Source: an uncultured Acidimicrobiales bacterium (lineage in GTDB: Bacteria > Actinomycetota > Acidimicrobiia > Acidimicrobiales > CALAML01). From it: a DNA stretch of 32,205 bases. The stretch is taken from assembly GCA_937925845.1 (NCBI GenBank), contig CALAML010000270.1, positions 1 through 32,205 on the forward strand. The letters run 5' to 3'. Below, piece by piece: positions 9,699 through 19,483 of this stretch. Positions within the stretch are counted from its first letter, which is position 1. Every line of letters starts with the position of its first letter. The translations under genes and the position numbers were made by a program. Under the pieces are notes generated by a model. It was not told the DNA's origin, made no database searches, and worked only from the letters and a program-made list of their open reading frames with translations.

Positions 9699-10448
9699 TT
9701 ACTTTTGAGTCCCTTTGGCACGAGATGAGGCCCGTTTTGGGAATCGATTCATCAGCATCGGCCGAAGTTGCACCCAATCCGGGGCTAGCGTTCCGAGCAT
9801 GTCGTGACGATTTTGGTCGAGATCGACGTAGGTCAGGGCAGCCATTTCGGTCACGATTTCGTCGAAGCGGTCATCGAGGACGGTGCTGGTGGGGTCGAGG
9901 CCGGTGATGATCCCCATACCGGTTGGCTCGACCGTGCAGGTACTCACGTTGAGGTCGGGGCGATACCGCCGCAAAGCCACGATGGTGCGCCACACATCGC
10001 CGCTCCAGATCAGCGTGGTTCGCTCGCGGGCCGATGTCACCTCATCGATCGGGTGGCAGTCATGGATATAGACCACCCCGTCGGTGGCCATCCAGCGTTC
10101 GACGTTGATGAAGTCGCGTAACGTCTGATCGAAGTGGTGCAGCCCATCGATGAAGGCGAAGTTGATCGGTGCTTCGAGTACCGATCCCAAATGAGGATTG
10201 GCAAAGAAGTCATCGCTGGTGGCGGCCACGATGGTTGTAGCTTCGCTGGCATCGGCCACCTTGGGCTCCGGGTCGACGCCGATGGTGCGGGTGCGCGGCC
10301 CGACAAAGGCGAGCGAATGGCCCTCATGGACGCCGATCTCCAGGTACAGCTCCGGGTCGAGCAGCTGGTGGGTGCGGGCCAGCAGATCGTAGTAGGTGGC
10401 CATCGGCTCGGCGGCGGCATCCGCATCGGGCTCGGGAGTGGTACTCAT
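9699..10448 (-). CDS. Class I SAM-dependent methyltransferase (Methyltransf_24-like)
   Basis: A 249-residue cytosolic methyltransferase. The SAM-binding motif I is LYLEIGVHEGHSLAF followed by an acidic strand end (IGVDPEP). Further on, FAFIDGLHHFDQTLRDF and VVYIHDCHP match the D-G-x-H and H-D positions of the Methyltransf_24 group, which often acts on sugars or small hydroxylated substrates. The ATG at 10448 overlaps the stop of the upstream methyltransferase as ATGA, and GGAGG lies eight bases before it. The longer frame starting at a TTG inside that GGAGG is therefore unlikely. The overlap implies translational coupling and a shared pathway, perhaps O-methylation of a glycan or secondary metabolite. 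The substrate cannot be read from the sequence. Confidence 0.85.
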   Translation of the reverse strand: MSTTPEPDADAAAEPMATYYDLLARTHQLLDPELYLEIGVHEGHSLAFVGPRTRTIGVDPEPKVADASEATTIVAATSDDFFANPHLGSVLEAPINFAFIDGLHHFDQTLRDFINVERWMATDGVVYIHDCHPIDEVTSARERTTLIWSGDVWRTIVALRRYRPDLNVSTCTVEPTGMGIITGLDPTSTVLDDRFDEIVTEMAALTYVDLDQNRHDMLGTLAPDWVQLRPMLMNRFPKRASSRAKGTQK

Positions 10449-11314
10449 CGCTCGGTCCTCCAATGGATCCCGGTCCAGTCGACCTCAACGATTGGGGCCG
10501 TGATGTTGTTAGCGGCCCGGTAGTCGTCGACCGCCTTGCGGCACGGCTCCCACCCGCCGTAGTCGTCAACCAGTACGTAGCCGCCATCGGCGACCTTCGG
10601 CTCGAGCGCCACCAACGCATCCATCGTCGACTCATACAGATCGCCGTCGAGGCGAAGCACGGCAAGGCTTTCAATCGGCGCCGCAGCCAGCGTCTCGGAA
10701 AACCATCCGACAAGAAACTCGACCCGATCGTCGAGCAACCCGAACTTGGCGAAGTTGGCCTTCACCGTGTCGACGTCGACCTTCAACGGCTCAACCCCGG
10801 ACCAGTCGATGCCTTCGTCGGCCGGATAGTTCGTGGCGTCGGGGGCCGGTAGACCTTCGAAGGAATCGGCCACCCATACCCTGCGGGTGCCGCCATACTG
10901 GTCATCGCTGGCCCAGGCCTCCACGATTCCCTTCATCAGCACCGTGACCCCACCCCGCCACACTCCCGTCTCGATCAGGTCTCCGGGGACACCGTCGGCC
11001 AGGGCCGACTCCACGCAGAACCGCACGTCAGCCAGGCGGTCGATGCCGACCATGGTCTCGGCGGTTGGAGGCCAATCGTGACCCACCTGGCGCCGCTGTG
11101 GATCACCGCCGCGACGGGTCAACCGAGTACTGGTGCTTCGCAACGCCTGCTTCAACGCCTCGGCATCCAGATCCAGGCTGGTAAGCCCCTCCCATTCGGC
11201 CAGCGGAACGTCGTGGGTCTCTTCATCCAGGTAGAGGGAGCGGGTGAGGCTCGACATCAACAGGTCGATGTAGCGGTCGCGCACCGAACGGGGTTGGGAG
11301 TCAGACTGTTGCAC
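10445..11314 (-). CDS. TylF/MycF-family O-methyltransferase
   Basis: A 289-residue protein matching the TylF/MycF macrocin O-methyltransferase family. The characteristic run DLIETGVWRGGVTVLMKG is motif I, followed by VWVADSFEGLPAPD. LRLDGDLYESTMDAL and GYVLVDDYGGW supply the metal-binding acidic residues, and a C-terminal WTGIHWR closes the domain. Characterised members methylate sugar hydroxyls of macrolides using SAM and a divalent metal. Related genes are common in polysaccharide clusters, and no polyketide genes are visible here. The GTG start has a TAGGCT -10 box six bases upstream and no good ribosome site, so the mRNA is probably leaderless. It is the first gene of a two-gene unit and diverges from thyA. 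Confidence 0.9.
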   Translation of the reverse strand: MQQSDSQPRSVRDRYIDLLMSSLTRSLYLDEETHDVPLAEWEGLTSLDLDAEALKQALRSTSTRLTRRGGDPQRRQVGHDWPPTAETMVGIDRLADVRFCVESALADGVPGDLIETGVWRGGVTVLMKGIVEAWASDDQYGGTRRVWVADSFEGLPAPDATNYPADEGIDWSGVEPLKVDVDTVKANFAKFGLLDDRVEFLVGWFSETLAAAPIESLAVLRLDGDLYESTMDALVALEPKVADGGYVLVDDYGGWEPCRKAVDDYRAANNITAPIVEVDWTGIHWRTER

Positions 11315-11326
11315 CCTGCCAGCCTA
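11315..11326 (-). promoter_or_regulatory. -10 box of the TylF operon, leaderless start
   Basis: On the minus strand TAGGCT (11326-11321) is followed by six bases (GGCAGG) and then the GTG start at 11314. This spacing puts the expected transcription start on or next to the start codon. No convincing -35 box was found. Confidence 0.5.
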
Positions 11327-11428
11327 TGGGCGACGCAGCGATCACCGTCTCGCCGTCGGCTCATCGATGCAGAGTCACTGCCGCGACGCCGGGGGTGTTG
11401 GGCCGGTCGCGCCATGAGAACGATCGGA

Positions 11429-11434
11429 TAGTGT
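11429..11434 (+). promoter_or_regulatory. -10 box of thyA-folA, leaderless start
   Basis: TAGTGT is followed by seven bases (CGCAAGG) and the GTG start of thyA at 11442. Because AAGG abuts the GTG it cannot act as a normal Shine-Dalgarno site, which favours a leaderless transcript. Confidence 0.5.
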
Positions 11435-11441
11435 CGCAAGG

Positions 11442-12236
11442 GTGCAGCAGTATCTGGACCTGATGACCCGCATCATGGACGACGGCGTCGTTCGTGGCGA
11501 CCGCACCGGCACCGGCACCAAGTCGGTGTTCGGGCACCAGATGCGCTTCGACCTGGCCGAGGGTTTCCCGCTGCTCACCACCAAGAAGCTCCACCTGCGC
11601 TCGATCATCCACGAGCTGCTGTGGTTCCTCAACGGCGATACCAACGTTGCATATCTCCAGGCCAACGGGGTTCGTATCTGGGACGAATGGGCCGATGACG
11701 ACGGCAACCTTGGGCCGGTCTATGGCCACCAGTGGCGATCGTGGCCCACCCCCGATGGTCGCACCGTCGACCAGATCACCTCGGTGGTGGATCAGATCCG
11801 CCTCAACCCGGAGTCCCGCCGGTTGATCGTGAGCGCCTGGAACGTAGCCGACGTCGACGACATGGCGCTGCCGCCGTGCCACTGCCTGTTCCAGTTCTAT
11901 GTGGCCGATAACAAGCTGTCATGCCAGCTCTATCAGCGCTCCGCCGATGTCTTTCTTGGGGTGCCGTTTAATATCGCCAGCTACGCCCTGCTCACCATGA
12001 TGATGGCCCAGGTAACGGGCCTGGGCGTTGGCGACTTTGTGCACAGCTTTGGCGACACCCACCTGTACCTCAACCACATGGACCAGGTGCAGACACAACT
12101 GCAGCGCACGCCGACGGCGCTGCCCAAGATGGTGTTGAACCCAGAAATCAAAGAGATCTTCGACTTCCGCTACGAGGACTTTGAGCTGGTGGGCTACGAG
12201 GCTCAACCCCACATCGCGGCGCCGGTGGCCGTTTGA
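11442..12236 (+). CDS. thyA: Thymidylate synthase ThyA
   Basis: Converts dUMP to dTMP using methylene-tetrahydrofolate as carbon donor and reductant, in the cytosol. The 264 residues equal the length of the E. coli enzyme. The phosphate-binding Arg lies in [14 protein letters not shown], the nucleophile is Cys146 in [12 protein letters not shown], and the QRSAD segment and the C-terminal [13 protein letters not shown] (ending in Val as in E. coli) are all present. It starts at a GTG and its stop codon overlaps the folA start by four bases (TTGA). The two products are linked metabolically because ThyA makes the dihydrofolate that FolA reduces. No ThyX is seen in the window. Confidence 0.98.
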   Translation: MQQYLDLMTRIMDDGVVRGDRTGTGTKSVFGHQMRFDLAEGFPLLTTKKLHLRSIIHELLWFLNGDTNVAYLQANGVRIWDEWADDDGNLGPVYGHQWRSWPTPDGRTVDQITSVVDQIRLNPESRRLIVSAWNVADVDDMALPPCHCLFQFYVADNKLSCQLYQRSADVFLGVPFNIASYALLTMMMAQVTGLGVGDFVHSFGDTHLYLNHMDQVQTQLQRTPTALPKMVLNPEIKEIFDFRYEDFELVGYEAQPHIAAPVAV

Positions 12237-12730
12237 TCTCGCTGATCGCGGCGATGGCTCGTAACCGGGTGATCGGCGCCGATGGCGACATGCCGTGGCA
12301 TCTGCCCGAAGACCTGGCCCACTTCAAACGGATCACCATCGGCAAGCCGATCATCATGGGTCGCCGCACCTGGGACAGCATCGGCCGGCCCCTCCCAGGA
12401 CGAACCAACATCGTGGTCTCCCGTACCCTCGCGTCCGGCTCACTCGGCGACGAGGTGGAGGTGGTGAGCAGCCTTGAGTCTGCGTTGGCGTTGGCGGGCG
12501 CGTCGGATGGGGCCGAACCAGAGACCATGGTGATCGGCGGGGGCCAACTCTACGCCGAGGCCATCGACCTGGCCGATCGTCTGTACCTGACCGAGATCGA
12601 TCTTGAGGTCAACGGTGATGCCTGGTTCCCAGAGGTGGACCTCGACCGATGGCGCGAGGTCGAGGTGCAAACGTTGACCGCGACCGGGAATGGGCCCGAG
12701 CTGCGTTTCATCACCTACGACCGCGTCTGA
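12233..12730 (+). CDS. folA: Dihydrofolate reductase
   Basis: NADPH-dependent reduction of dihydrofolate to tetrahydrofolate. The 165-residue protein begins [15 protein letters not shown], has the active-site acid Asp27 in [14 protein letters not shown], the NADPH-binding [17 protein letters not shown], and the conserved [11 protein letters not shown] segment. The start is TTG, overlapping the thyA stop, so translation is probably coupled to thyA. The C-terminal half is ordinary for the family. It ends 28 bp from the convergent stop of the RTX gene, with no obvious hairpin between them. Confidence 0.97.
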   Translation: MISLIAAMARNRVIGADGDMPWHLPEDLAHFKRITIGKPIIMGRRTWDSIGRPLPGRTNIVVSRTLASGSLGDEVEVVSSLESALALAGASDGAEPETMVIGGGQLYAEAIDLADRLYLTEIDLEVNGDAWFPEVDLDRWREVEVQTLTATGNGPELRFITYDRV

Positions 12731-12758
12731 AGATGGCGGTTGGTGTCCGCTGGCCCGG

Positions 12759-15209
12759 TTAGCGTTCGCAGGATCCTCGGCGCGAACTCGGTGCGCCACG
12801 GCACAGGTCGCTGCCGGAACCGCCGAAGAGCGTGTTGATGCCGGCGCCGCCATGGAGCTCGTCGTCTCCGGTGGAACCATGCAACACATCGTCGCCGGCA
12901 CCGTCGATCAGACGGTCGTTGCCCGCATCGCCAAAGAGCTGGTCGTTCTCGTCCCCGCCGCTAAGGACGTCGTTGCCGGTTCCGCCGCGAAGGGTGTCTC
13001 GGCCGAAACCGCCGTTCAGGCGGTCGTTGCCGGGCCCTCCGAACACCACATCCCAGCCGATATCGCCGGCCAGGAAGTCATTGCCGTAGCCGCCAAAGAT
13101 GGTGTCGTTGCCGGTCCCGCCGAAGACGGTGTCCCAGCCGAAGTCGCCGATCAGGCGGTCGTTGCCGTTGCCGCCAGTGATGGTGTCGTTGCCCGAACCG
13201 CCGTTCACCAAGTCGTTGCCGTCGCCGCCGTTGAGCACGTCGGGATCAAGGCCGCCGTAGAGCAGGTCGGCGCCCGGACCTCCGGAGACCTCGTCCTGAC
13301 CGTCACCGGCGCCGACCAGATCGGCACCGTTGCCGCCGAAAATGACGTCGTCGCCGTCGTCGCCGCAGATCACATCATCGCCGTCGAGGCCGTTGATGGT
13401 GTCGTTACCTGCCAGACCACGGATGACATCACGACCGCTGGTTCCGGTCAACGTGTCGTTGCCGAAGGTGCCGGCGATCGTGACCGGCAGGCCGCCACAG
13501 GTCAAGGCCAAGATCGGAACGGACGAGCCGCCCTCGAACAGACAGGTTGTCGCCACCGAATTTGCGGTCGCCGACTGTGTGGCCACCCGGTAGCGGTAAC
13601 TGCCGGGGTTGACCGCGTTGGGGGTGAAGCTGGTCGCCGGCGCGTTGGGCGCACCGTTCCAGAAGAAGGCGCCGTTGTCCTTGGAGCGGGAAACGATGAA
13701 CTTCTGCGCCAGGTCGCCATCGGCGCGAACCCAGTCGAGGCGCACCTGGTTGTGGTTGGTCATGGTGACGGTGCAGCTCAACGGAGCGGTCGGCAGCGTC
13801 GAGGGGTTGATCAACTTCGGTCCGGCGGCCGGACCGGGGCCGGTCTCGTCGCACATGCGGGTCAGATGCTTGCGGGAGCTGCCATCGACTTGTGTGAACT
13901 GGCCTCCAGCCCACAGGCAGCCATCGGTGCTGTGCCCCTTGAGAGCCCAAGGGCCAGCGATGCCGCTGAACTGTGGCTGGAAGGTGTCGATTCGGGCACC
14001 AGTTGAGGCGTCGAGGGCATATACGGCTCGAACCGGACGACGGTCGTTGAGCGTCGGTGGCATCCAAACGCCATCGACGCGAAGGTGGATCGTTTGGTTT
14101 GCCTGGCTGAAGACATGACCCCAGCAGTGACAGGACACATAGACCCGCCCCTGCCAGACCTCAAGGTCCTGACTGTCGCCGCCACCTGCGGTCTCACCGC
14201 TCGGTACATAGCGGTTGGTGACATGGCTCCAACGGAGACTCCAAGACGACTCATCGATCACCGCGGTGTGGTGCTGTGACCCGCCGATAAAGACGTTGCC
14301 GTTAGCCACGACAACGTCGTGGAGATACTGAACGGTGACGTCGGAGTCGTTGTGTTCGTACTGCAGAGCGGTGAGCAGCGCTCCATTGCTGGCGCTCAGC
14401 GCGGCCCACCCCCGCTGGGAGGTGCCGCCAACGGTGGTAAAGAAGCCGGTCAGGTAAACCCGGTCAAAGTTCGGGCTCTTGGCCAGACCCCATACACCGC
14501 CACCGCTGATTGCCGGCCTCCACGAGGTGTCGGCCAACCCGGTGTTGGTGTTGATGCGGGTCACATTCTGCACCGCAGTGGTCGAGCCCGACTTGGTGAC
14601 GGTGTCGAACGAGCCAGCGGCGTAGAGCAGGTTCCCGTCCAACTCGATGACTCGAACAACGTTGCCCCGGCCGCTGATCTCGGTGGTCCACGTCGGATCG
14701 ACGTTGCCAGACGCCGGGTCGAGGGCGACGATCGAGCGATGGGTTGCGCCGTTGACCTGGGTGAACTCGCCACCCACGTAGAGGCGACTGCCGTCGGCGG
14801 ATGCTCGAAGGGCATACACCGGACCGTTGAACTGCGGCGCCCACCAGTCGATAAAGACGCCGTTGTCGGCATGGAACGCCGCGATAAATGGCTGACTTGA
14901 GGTGCTTGGGGATCCGACCGGGCCAACCTCGAGGAACTTGCCACCAACATAGATGGTGTTGTCGATCTGTTCGATGGCAAAGATATGCGACGCCACATTC
15001 GTGGTGGTGCCAGCCTGGATGCCGGTGACACCCCAAAAGTTGCGAACCCGATCGTCGAGTTCGGCGCCGGCCGGGTTGACCAAAAAGAGGCCAGCGAGGC
15101 TCAGCACAAGGCCGAGCATCAGTGCGGTCGAGCCGGTCAGGAAGCGCCCGAGCCTTCGGGAGGAAAGAGACCCCTGGCGCGGGAGGGGAGAGATGGATGG
15201 CGATTCCAT
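12759..15209 (-). CDS. Secreted beta-propeller/Fn3-like/RTX calcium-binding protein
   Basis: An 816-residue exported protein in three parts. Basic residues and a hydrophobic core ending in a possible cleavage site (NPAGA, near residue 50) form a Sec-type signal. From about residue 55 to 440 come blade repeats of the DUF5122 beta-propeller kind (YVGGEFTQVNG, LYAAGSFDTV). Next is an Fn3-like domain near 470-570. Then 25 consecutive RTX nonapeptides of the GGxGxDxLx kind occupy residues 580-804, and a 12-residue tail contains one of two late Cys residues. RTX repeats bind calcium and fold outside the cell. The usual C-terminal type I secretion signal and transporter genes are not seen, so Sec export is more likely. 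The function is unknown; adhesion or surface structure is a guess. A GATAAT box six bases upstream suggests a leaderless start. Confidence 0.85.
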   Translation of the reverse strand: MESPSISPLPRQGSLSSRRLGRFLTGSTALMLGLVLSLAGLFLVNPAGAELDDRVRNFWGVTGIQAGTTTNVASHIFAIEQIDNTIYVGGKFLEVGPVGSPSTSSQPFIAAFHADNGVFIDWWAPQFNGPVYALRASADGSRLYVGGEFTQVNGATHRSIVALDPASGNVDPTWTTEISGRGNVVRVIELDGNLLYAAGSFDTVTKSGSTTAVQNVTRINTNTGLADTSWRPAISGGGVWGLAKSPNFDRVYLTGFFTTVGGTSQRGWAALSASNGALLTALQYEHNDSDVTVQYLHDVVVANGNVFIGGSQHHTAVIDESSWSLRWSHVTNRYVPSGETAGGGDSQDLEVWQGRVYVSCHCWGHVFSQANQTIHLRVDGVWMPPTLNDRRPVRAVYALDASTGARIDTFQPQFSGIAGPWALKGHSTDGCLWAGGQFTQVDGSSRKHLTRMCDETGPGPAAGPKLINPSTLPTAPLSCTVTMTNHNQVRLDWVRADGDLAQKFIVSRSKDNGAFFWNGAPNAPATSFTPNAVNPGSYRYRVATQSATANSVATTCLFEGGSSVPILALTCGGLPVTIAGTFGNDTLTGTSGRDVIRGLAGNDTINGLDGDDVICGDDGDDVIFGGNGADLVGAGDGQDEVSGGPGADLLYGGLDPDVLNGGDGNDLVNGGSGNDTITGGNGNDRLIGDFGWDTVFGGTGNDTIFGGYGNDFLAGDIGWDVVFGGPGNDRLNGGFGRDTLRGGTGNDVLSGGDENDQLFGDAGNDRLIDGAGDDVLHGSTGDDELHGGAGINTLFGGSGSDLCRGAPSSRRGSCER
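12798..13472 (-). repeat. Array of 25 RTX nonapeptide codon blocks
   Basis: A 27-bp period encodes 25 tandem nonapeptides inside the RTX protein. Positions 1, 2, 4 and 6 of the unit are mostly Gly, Gly, Gly and Asp; units vary (for example GDFGWDTVF, GGLDPDVLN). The long opposite-strand open frame here is a by-product of this periodic composition. Confidence 0.85.
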
Positions 15210-15215
15210 GGTCTA

Positions 15216-15221
15216 ATTATC
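15216..15221 (-). promoter_or_regulatory. -10 box of the RTX gene
   Basis: GATAAT on the minus strand (five of six matches to TATAAT) is followed by TAGACC and the ATG at 15209. The six-base gap again fits a leaderless transcript. Confidence 0.4.
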
Positions 15222-15304
15222 GCCTAAATGCAGTTCAGACCCTATGAGTGATCTCCCTCTGGTTCGTTTTGCCCAACGAGACCGGGTCGCTGACCGTTGG
15301 AGTG

Positions 15305-16342
15305 TTAGCGGGGTATCAGCGCCCAGAGGTCAAGATCGAGGAGGACGCCGTCGGCGTACTTTCCCTCTTCGTTGCGAAGCGGGAAGTCGGTTGCCTGGCG
15401 GTCCTTCACTGCGACCAAACGGAGGCGAAGTGCTCCAACCGAATCGCTGATCTCGGCCGTGTCGAGTACCTCGGACCAGGCGTAGATGGTGTCGCCGGCA
15501 AAGGCTGGCGCGGTGTGGCTGCCGCCGTTGATGGCGGCGATCATCTGAGCGTTGGCCAAGCCGTTGAAGCTCAGCGCCCGGGCCAGGCTGATGATGTGGC
15601 CGCCGTAGATCAGACGTTGGCCGTCCTCGCGCACCTGAGCATTGAAGTGGACCTTGGCGGTGTTTTGCCACAGTCGAGTGGCGATCATGTGCTCGGCCTC
15701 GCTGATGGTGACGCCGTCGACGTGATCGATCTTTTCGCCCACCTCATAGTCGGCGAAACGATGGGGCTCGCCGGCCAGGTCGAAGTCGTAGTTGGCGAAG
15801 GTGAGCCCGGCGGGGACCGGCAGGTCGGCCGCGGCCACCGCATCAGGCAGCTCCGGTACCACCGGGTCGGGGGCGGGCGCGTCCACGTCACCTTTGCGAA
15901 CCATTACCCAGCGAGCCCAGGTGAGGACCGGCTCGCCCGCAGCATCAACCGCGTTGGACCGCACATACACAATGCCGGTCTTGCCGTTGGAGTTCTGCTT
16001 GAGGCCAATCACCTCCGAGGTGGTGGAGATGGTGTCGCCGGCATACACCGGGCGAAGAAACCGGCAGTCGGCGTAGCCGAGGTTGGCCACCGCGTTAAGC
16101 GACACGTCGGGAACGGTTTTGCCGAACGCCACGTGAAACCCGACCAGGTCCTCAAGCGGATGGCGATCGAAGCCGGAGGCCTGGGCGAAGGCGGCGGAGG
16201 AGGGGAGGGCAAAGCGGGTGGGGTAAAGGGAGGTATAGGCGGCCCGATCGCCCTCGGTGAGGGTGCGGGGGGTGGCGTGGGTGAGCACCTGGCCAATGGT
16301 GAAGTCTTCGAAGAAGTTGCCGGGGTTGGTTTTGGTGGTCAC
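15305..16342 (-). CDS. mch: MaoC-like double-hotdog hydratase, probable mesaconyl-CoA hydratase
   Basis: A 345-residue enzyme with two MaoC/hotdog halves. The N-terminal half (NPGNFFEDFTIGQVLTHATP, then YPTRFALPSS and FHVAFGKTVPDVSLNAVANL) and the GYADCRFLRPVYAGDT block resemble what I know of mesaconyl-CoA hydratase (beta-methylmalyl-CoA dehydratase) of the ethylmalonyl-CoA pathway, which has about this length. The second half carries the hydratase-like ATRLWQNTAKVHFNA and GGHIISLARAL segments. The reaction would be reversible hydration of mesaconyl-CoA to beta-methylmalyl-CoA. No other pathway gene (Ccr, Ecm, Mcd, Mcl) lies in the window, so a different enoyl-CoA hydratase role remains possible. 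The GTG start has GGAG five bases upstream. Confidence 0.72.
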   Translation of the reverse strand: MTTKTNPGNFFEDFTIGQVLTHATPRTLTEGDRAAYTSLYPTRFALPSSAAFAQASGFDRHPLEDLVGFHVAFGKTVPDVSLNAVANLGYADCRFLRPVYAGDTISTTSEVIGLKQNSNGKTGIVYVRSNAVDAAGEPVLTWARWVMVRKGDVDAPAPDPVVPELPDAVAAADLPVPAGLTFANYDFDLAGEPHRFADYEVGEKIDHVDGVTISEAEHMIATRLWQNTAKVHFNAQVREDGQRLIYGGHIISLARALSFNGLANAQMIAAINGGSHTAPAFAGDTIYAWSEVLDTAEISDSVGALRLRLVAVKDRQATDFPLRNEEGKYADGVLLDLDLWALIPR

Positions 16343-16439
16343 GAACGCTCCAGAGAGATTGCCTGCCGATCGCCCGCTAGCGTAACGGCCAGTCGGGCGG
16401 GCTCAAGATCTCAAGATGATCTCGGTCCAAGGGCCGCCG

Positions 16440-16486
16440 AAATGTCGGCGGCTAGCGCTGATTATCTGCGTTTAGTGCCGACACTA
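16440..16486 (+). repeat. 47-bp palindromic repeat, diverged copy B
   Basis: The left arm AAATGTCGGCG is intact and the right arm reads GCCGACACTA in place of GCCGACATTT. The central ATCTGC and following TAGTGCCGACA align with the copies at 28.1 kb over the right half. It lies alone between the divergent starts of the hydratase and the Fur gene, about 50 bp before the Fur operator. Confidence 0.7.
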
Positions 16487-16534
16487 CGGATTGTGGGCGG
16501 GCGGTGTGGTCGGGTGAAAATCTTGAGGCAATAG

Positions 16535-16551
16535 CTAACAAAACTTGTTAG
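16535..16551. promoter_or_regulatory. Fur/PerR-type operator palindrome
   Basis: Perfect 7-bp arms CTAACAA and TTGTTAG are separated by AAC. The AT-rich element stands out from its GC-rich surroundings and overlaps the proposed -35 box of the regulator gene. Autoregulation by the Fur-family protein encoded 30 bp downstream is the natural reading. Confidence 0.7.
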
Positions 16552-16574
16552 TTGCCATCGAGGGCGCGTAGGTT
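16545..16574 (+). promoter_or_regulatory. Promoter of fur-katG, leaderless start
   Basis: A -35 box TTGTTA (16545-16550, which is the right arm of the operator) is followed after 18 bp by a -10 box TAGGTT (16569-16574). Seven bases later comes the ATG at 16582. Repressor bound to the palindrome would cover the -35 region. Confidence 0.6.
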
Positions 16575-16581
16575 CTCCGCC

Positions 16582-17070
16582 ATGCGGTCACCCGACGAAC
16601 TTTCGGAGTTCCTCCGAGCCAATGGGTTAAAGGCGACACCACAACGCCACGCGGTTTTCGAGGCCCTGCACCGCGAGAGCGGGCATCCCACTGCGGACGA
16701 CATCTGGGCCCGGGTGCGTGAGCAGATGCCAACGATCTCGCTGCGTACCGTGTACCAGGCGCTGCACGACCTGGTCGACCTCGGTGAAGCCCGCATCGTT
16801 ACCGTCGGTGCAGGTGCCGCGCAGTTCGATCGCAATACCGAGCAACACGATCACTTCGTCTGTCGAAAGTGCGAAGCAATCTTTGATGTTGTGTCGTCAC
16901 GACCGCGGCTGATGTCGGGCTTCCCCGACGTTGCCGATGTCGAGTTGCCTGCGACCGACGGCTCCGGGCCGAGCGGAGCACGCAGCGACGTCGTCGAACC
17001 GGCCGCGAATTTCCAGATCGAGACCGCTGAGGTCATCTTCAGGGGGCTTTGTGCTCCCTGTGGGGGGTGA
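16582..17070 (+). CDS. Fur-family metal/peroxide-responsive repressor (FurA/PerR-like)
   Basis: A 162-residue winged-helix regulator. The DNA-binding part is near residues 1-80 (LKATPQRHAVFEAL, then TISLRTVYQALHDL). A metal-binding HDHFVCRKC follows, with CxxC at 94-97, and a second CxxC at 157-160 very near the C-terminus; these would hold structural zinc. The region between the CxxC pairs seems longer than in mycobacterial FurA of about 147 residues. The frame can be extended to a TTG at 16552, but that codon directly abuts the operator palindrome, so the ATG with its -10 box seven bases upstream is preferred. Position directly before katG parallels the furA-katG pair of mycobacteria and streptomycetes, where the repressor releases katG on peroxide stress. 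Confidence 0.9.
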   Translation: MRSPDELSEFLRANGLKATPQRHAVFEALHRESGHPTADDIWARVREQMPTISLRTVYQALHDLVDLGEARIVTVGAGAAQFDRNTEQHDHFVCRKCEAIFDVVSSRPRLMSGFPDVADVELPATDGSGPSGARSDVVEPAANFQIETAEVIFRGLCAPCGG

Positions 17071-17171
17071 GGTTCAACGACGCGCCGTAGTACCTGATCC
17101 CAGCGATCCATGGTTCCCAACGAACCAGAAACCAAGTTGTCCATCATCAACACCAACCTCAACACGAGTAA

Positions 17172-19343
<2,172 letters not shown>

Positions 19344-19366
19344 GAGTTTCTAGGACCGTCATAGGA

Positions 19367-19380
19367 GACGCCTAGGCGTC
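19367..19380. other. 14-bp perfect palindrome after katG
   Basis: GACGCCTAGGCGTC has no loop and lies 23 bp after the katG stop, in a stretch with several TAGGA words. It could add to termination or be a protein site; nothing decides. Confidence 0.4.
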
Positions 19381-19392
19381 GAAATCAAAATT

Positions 19393-19432
19393 CGCCGGTG
19401 GCCACCACCCCCTCGGGAGGTGGCCACCAGCG
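19393..19432 (+). terminator. Strong hairpin after katG, likely terminator
   Basis: Ten-bp arms GGTGGCCACC (19397-19406 and 19419-19428) are extended outward by CGC/GCG across a C-A mismatch. Inward they extend by CCC/GGG, leaving loop CCTC. No T-tract follows, as is common for actinobacterial terminators. It separates katG from the dioxygenase gene. Confidence 0.6.
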
Positions 19433-19447
19433 CGTCCCGGCCTGGAG

Positions 19448-19476
19448 TTGGTGTACGAACATTTGTTTGGTAGGTT
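19448..19476 (+). promoter_or_regulatory. Promoter of the AlkB-like gene
   Basis: TTGGTG (19448-19453) and TAGGTT (19471-19476) are spaced by 17 bp. Seven bases later comes a GTG at 19484, giving a probable leaderless mRNA. The SOS-like box lies inside the spacer. Confidence 0.55.
19456..19469. promoter_or_regulatory. LexA/SOS-like box
   Basis: CGAACATTTGTTTG fits the Gram-positive SOS pattern CGAAC-N4-GTTY: left half CGAAC, four-base spacer, right half GTTTG (one change from the mirror CGAAC/GTTCG). Its position between the -35 and -10 boxes would let LexA block transcription. Confidence 0.55.
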
Positions 19477-19483
19477 GGCGCCC

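Noticed and set aside
12690-14006. A Val/Ala-rich plus-strand open frame of 438 codons
   Set aside because: It mirrors the 27-bp RTX repeat on the opposite strand and overlaps folA; periodic composition explains it.
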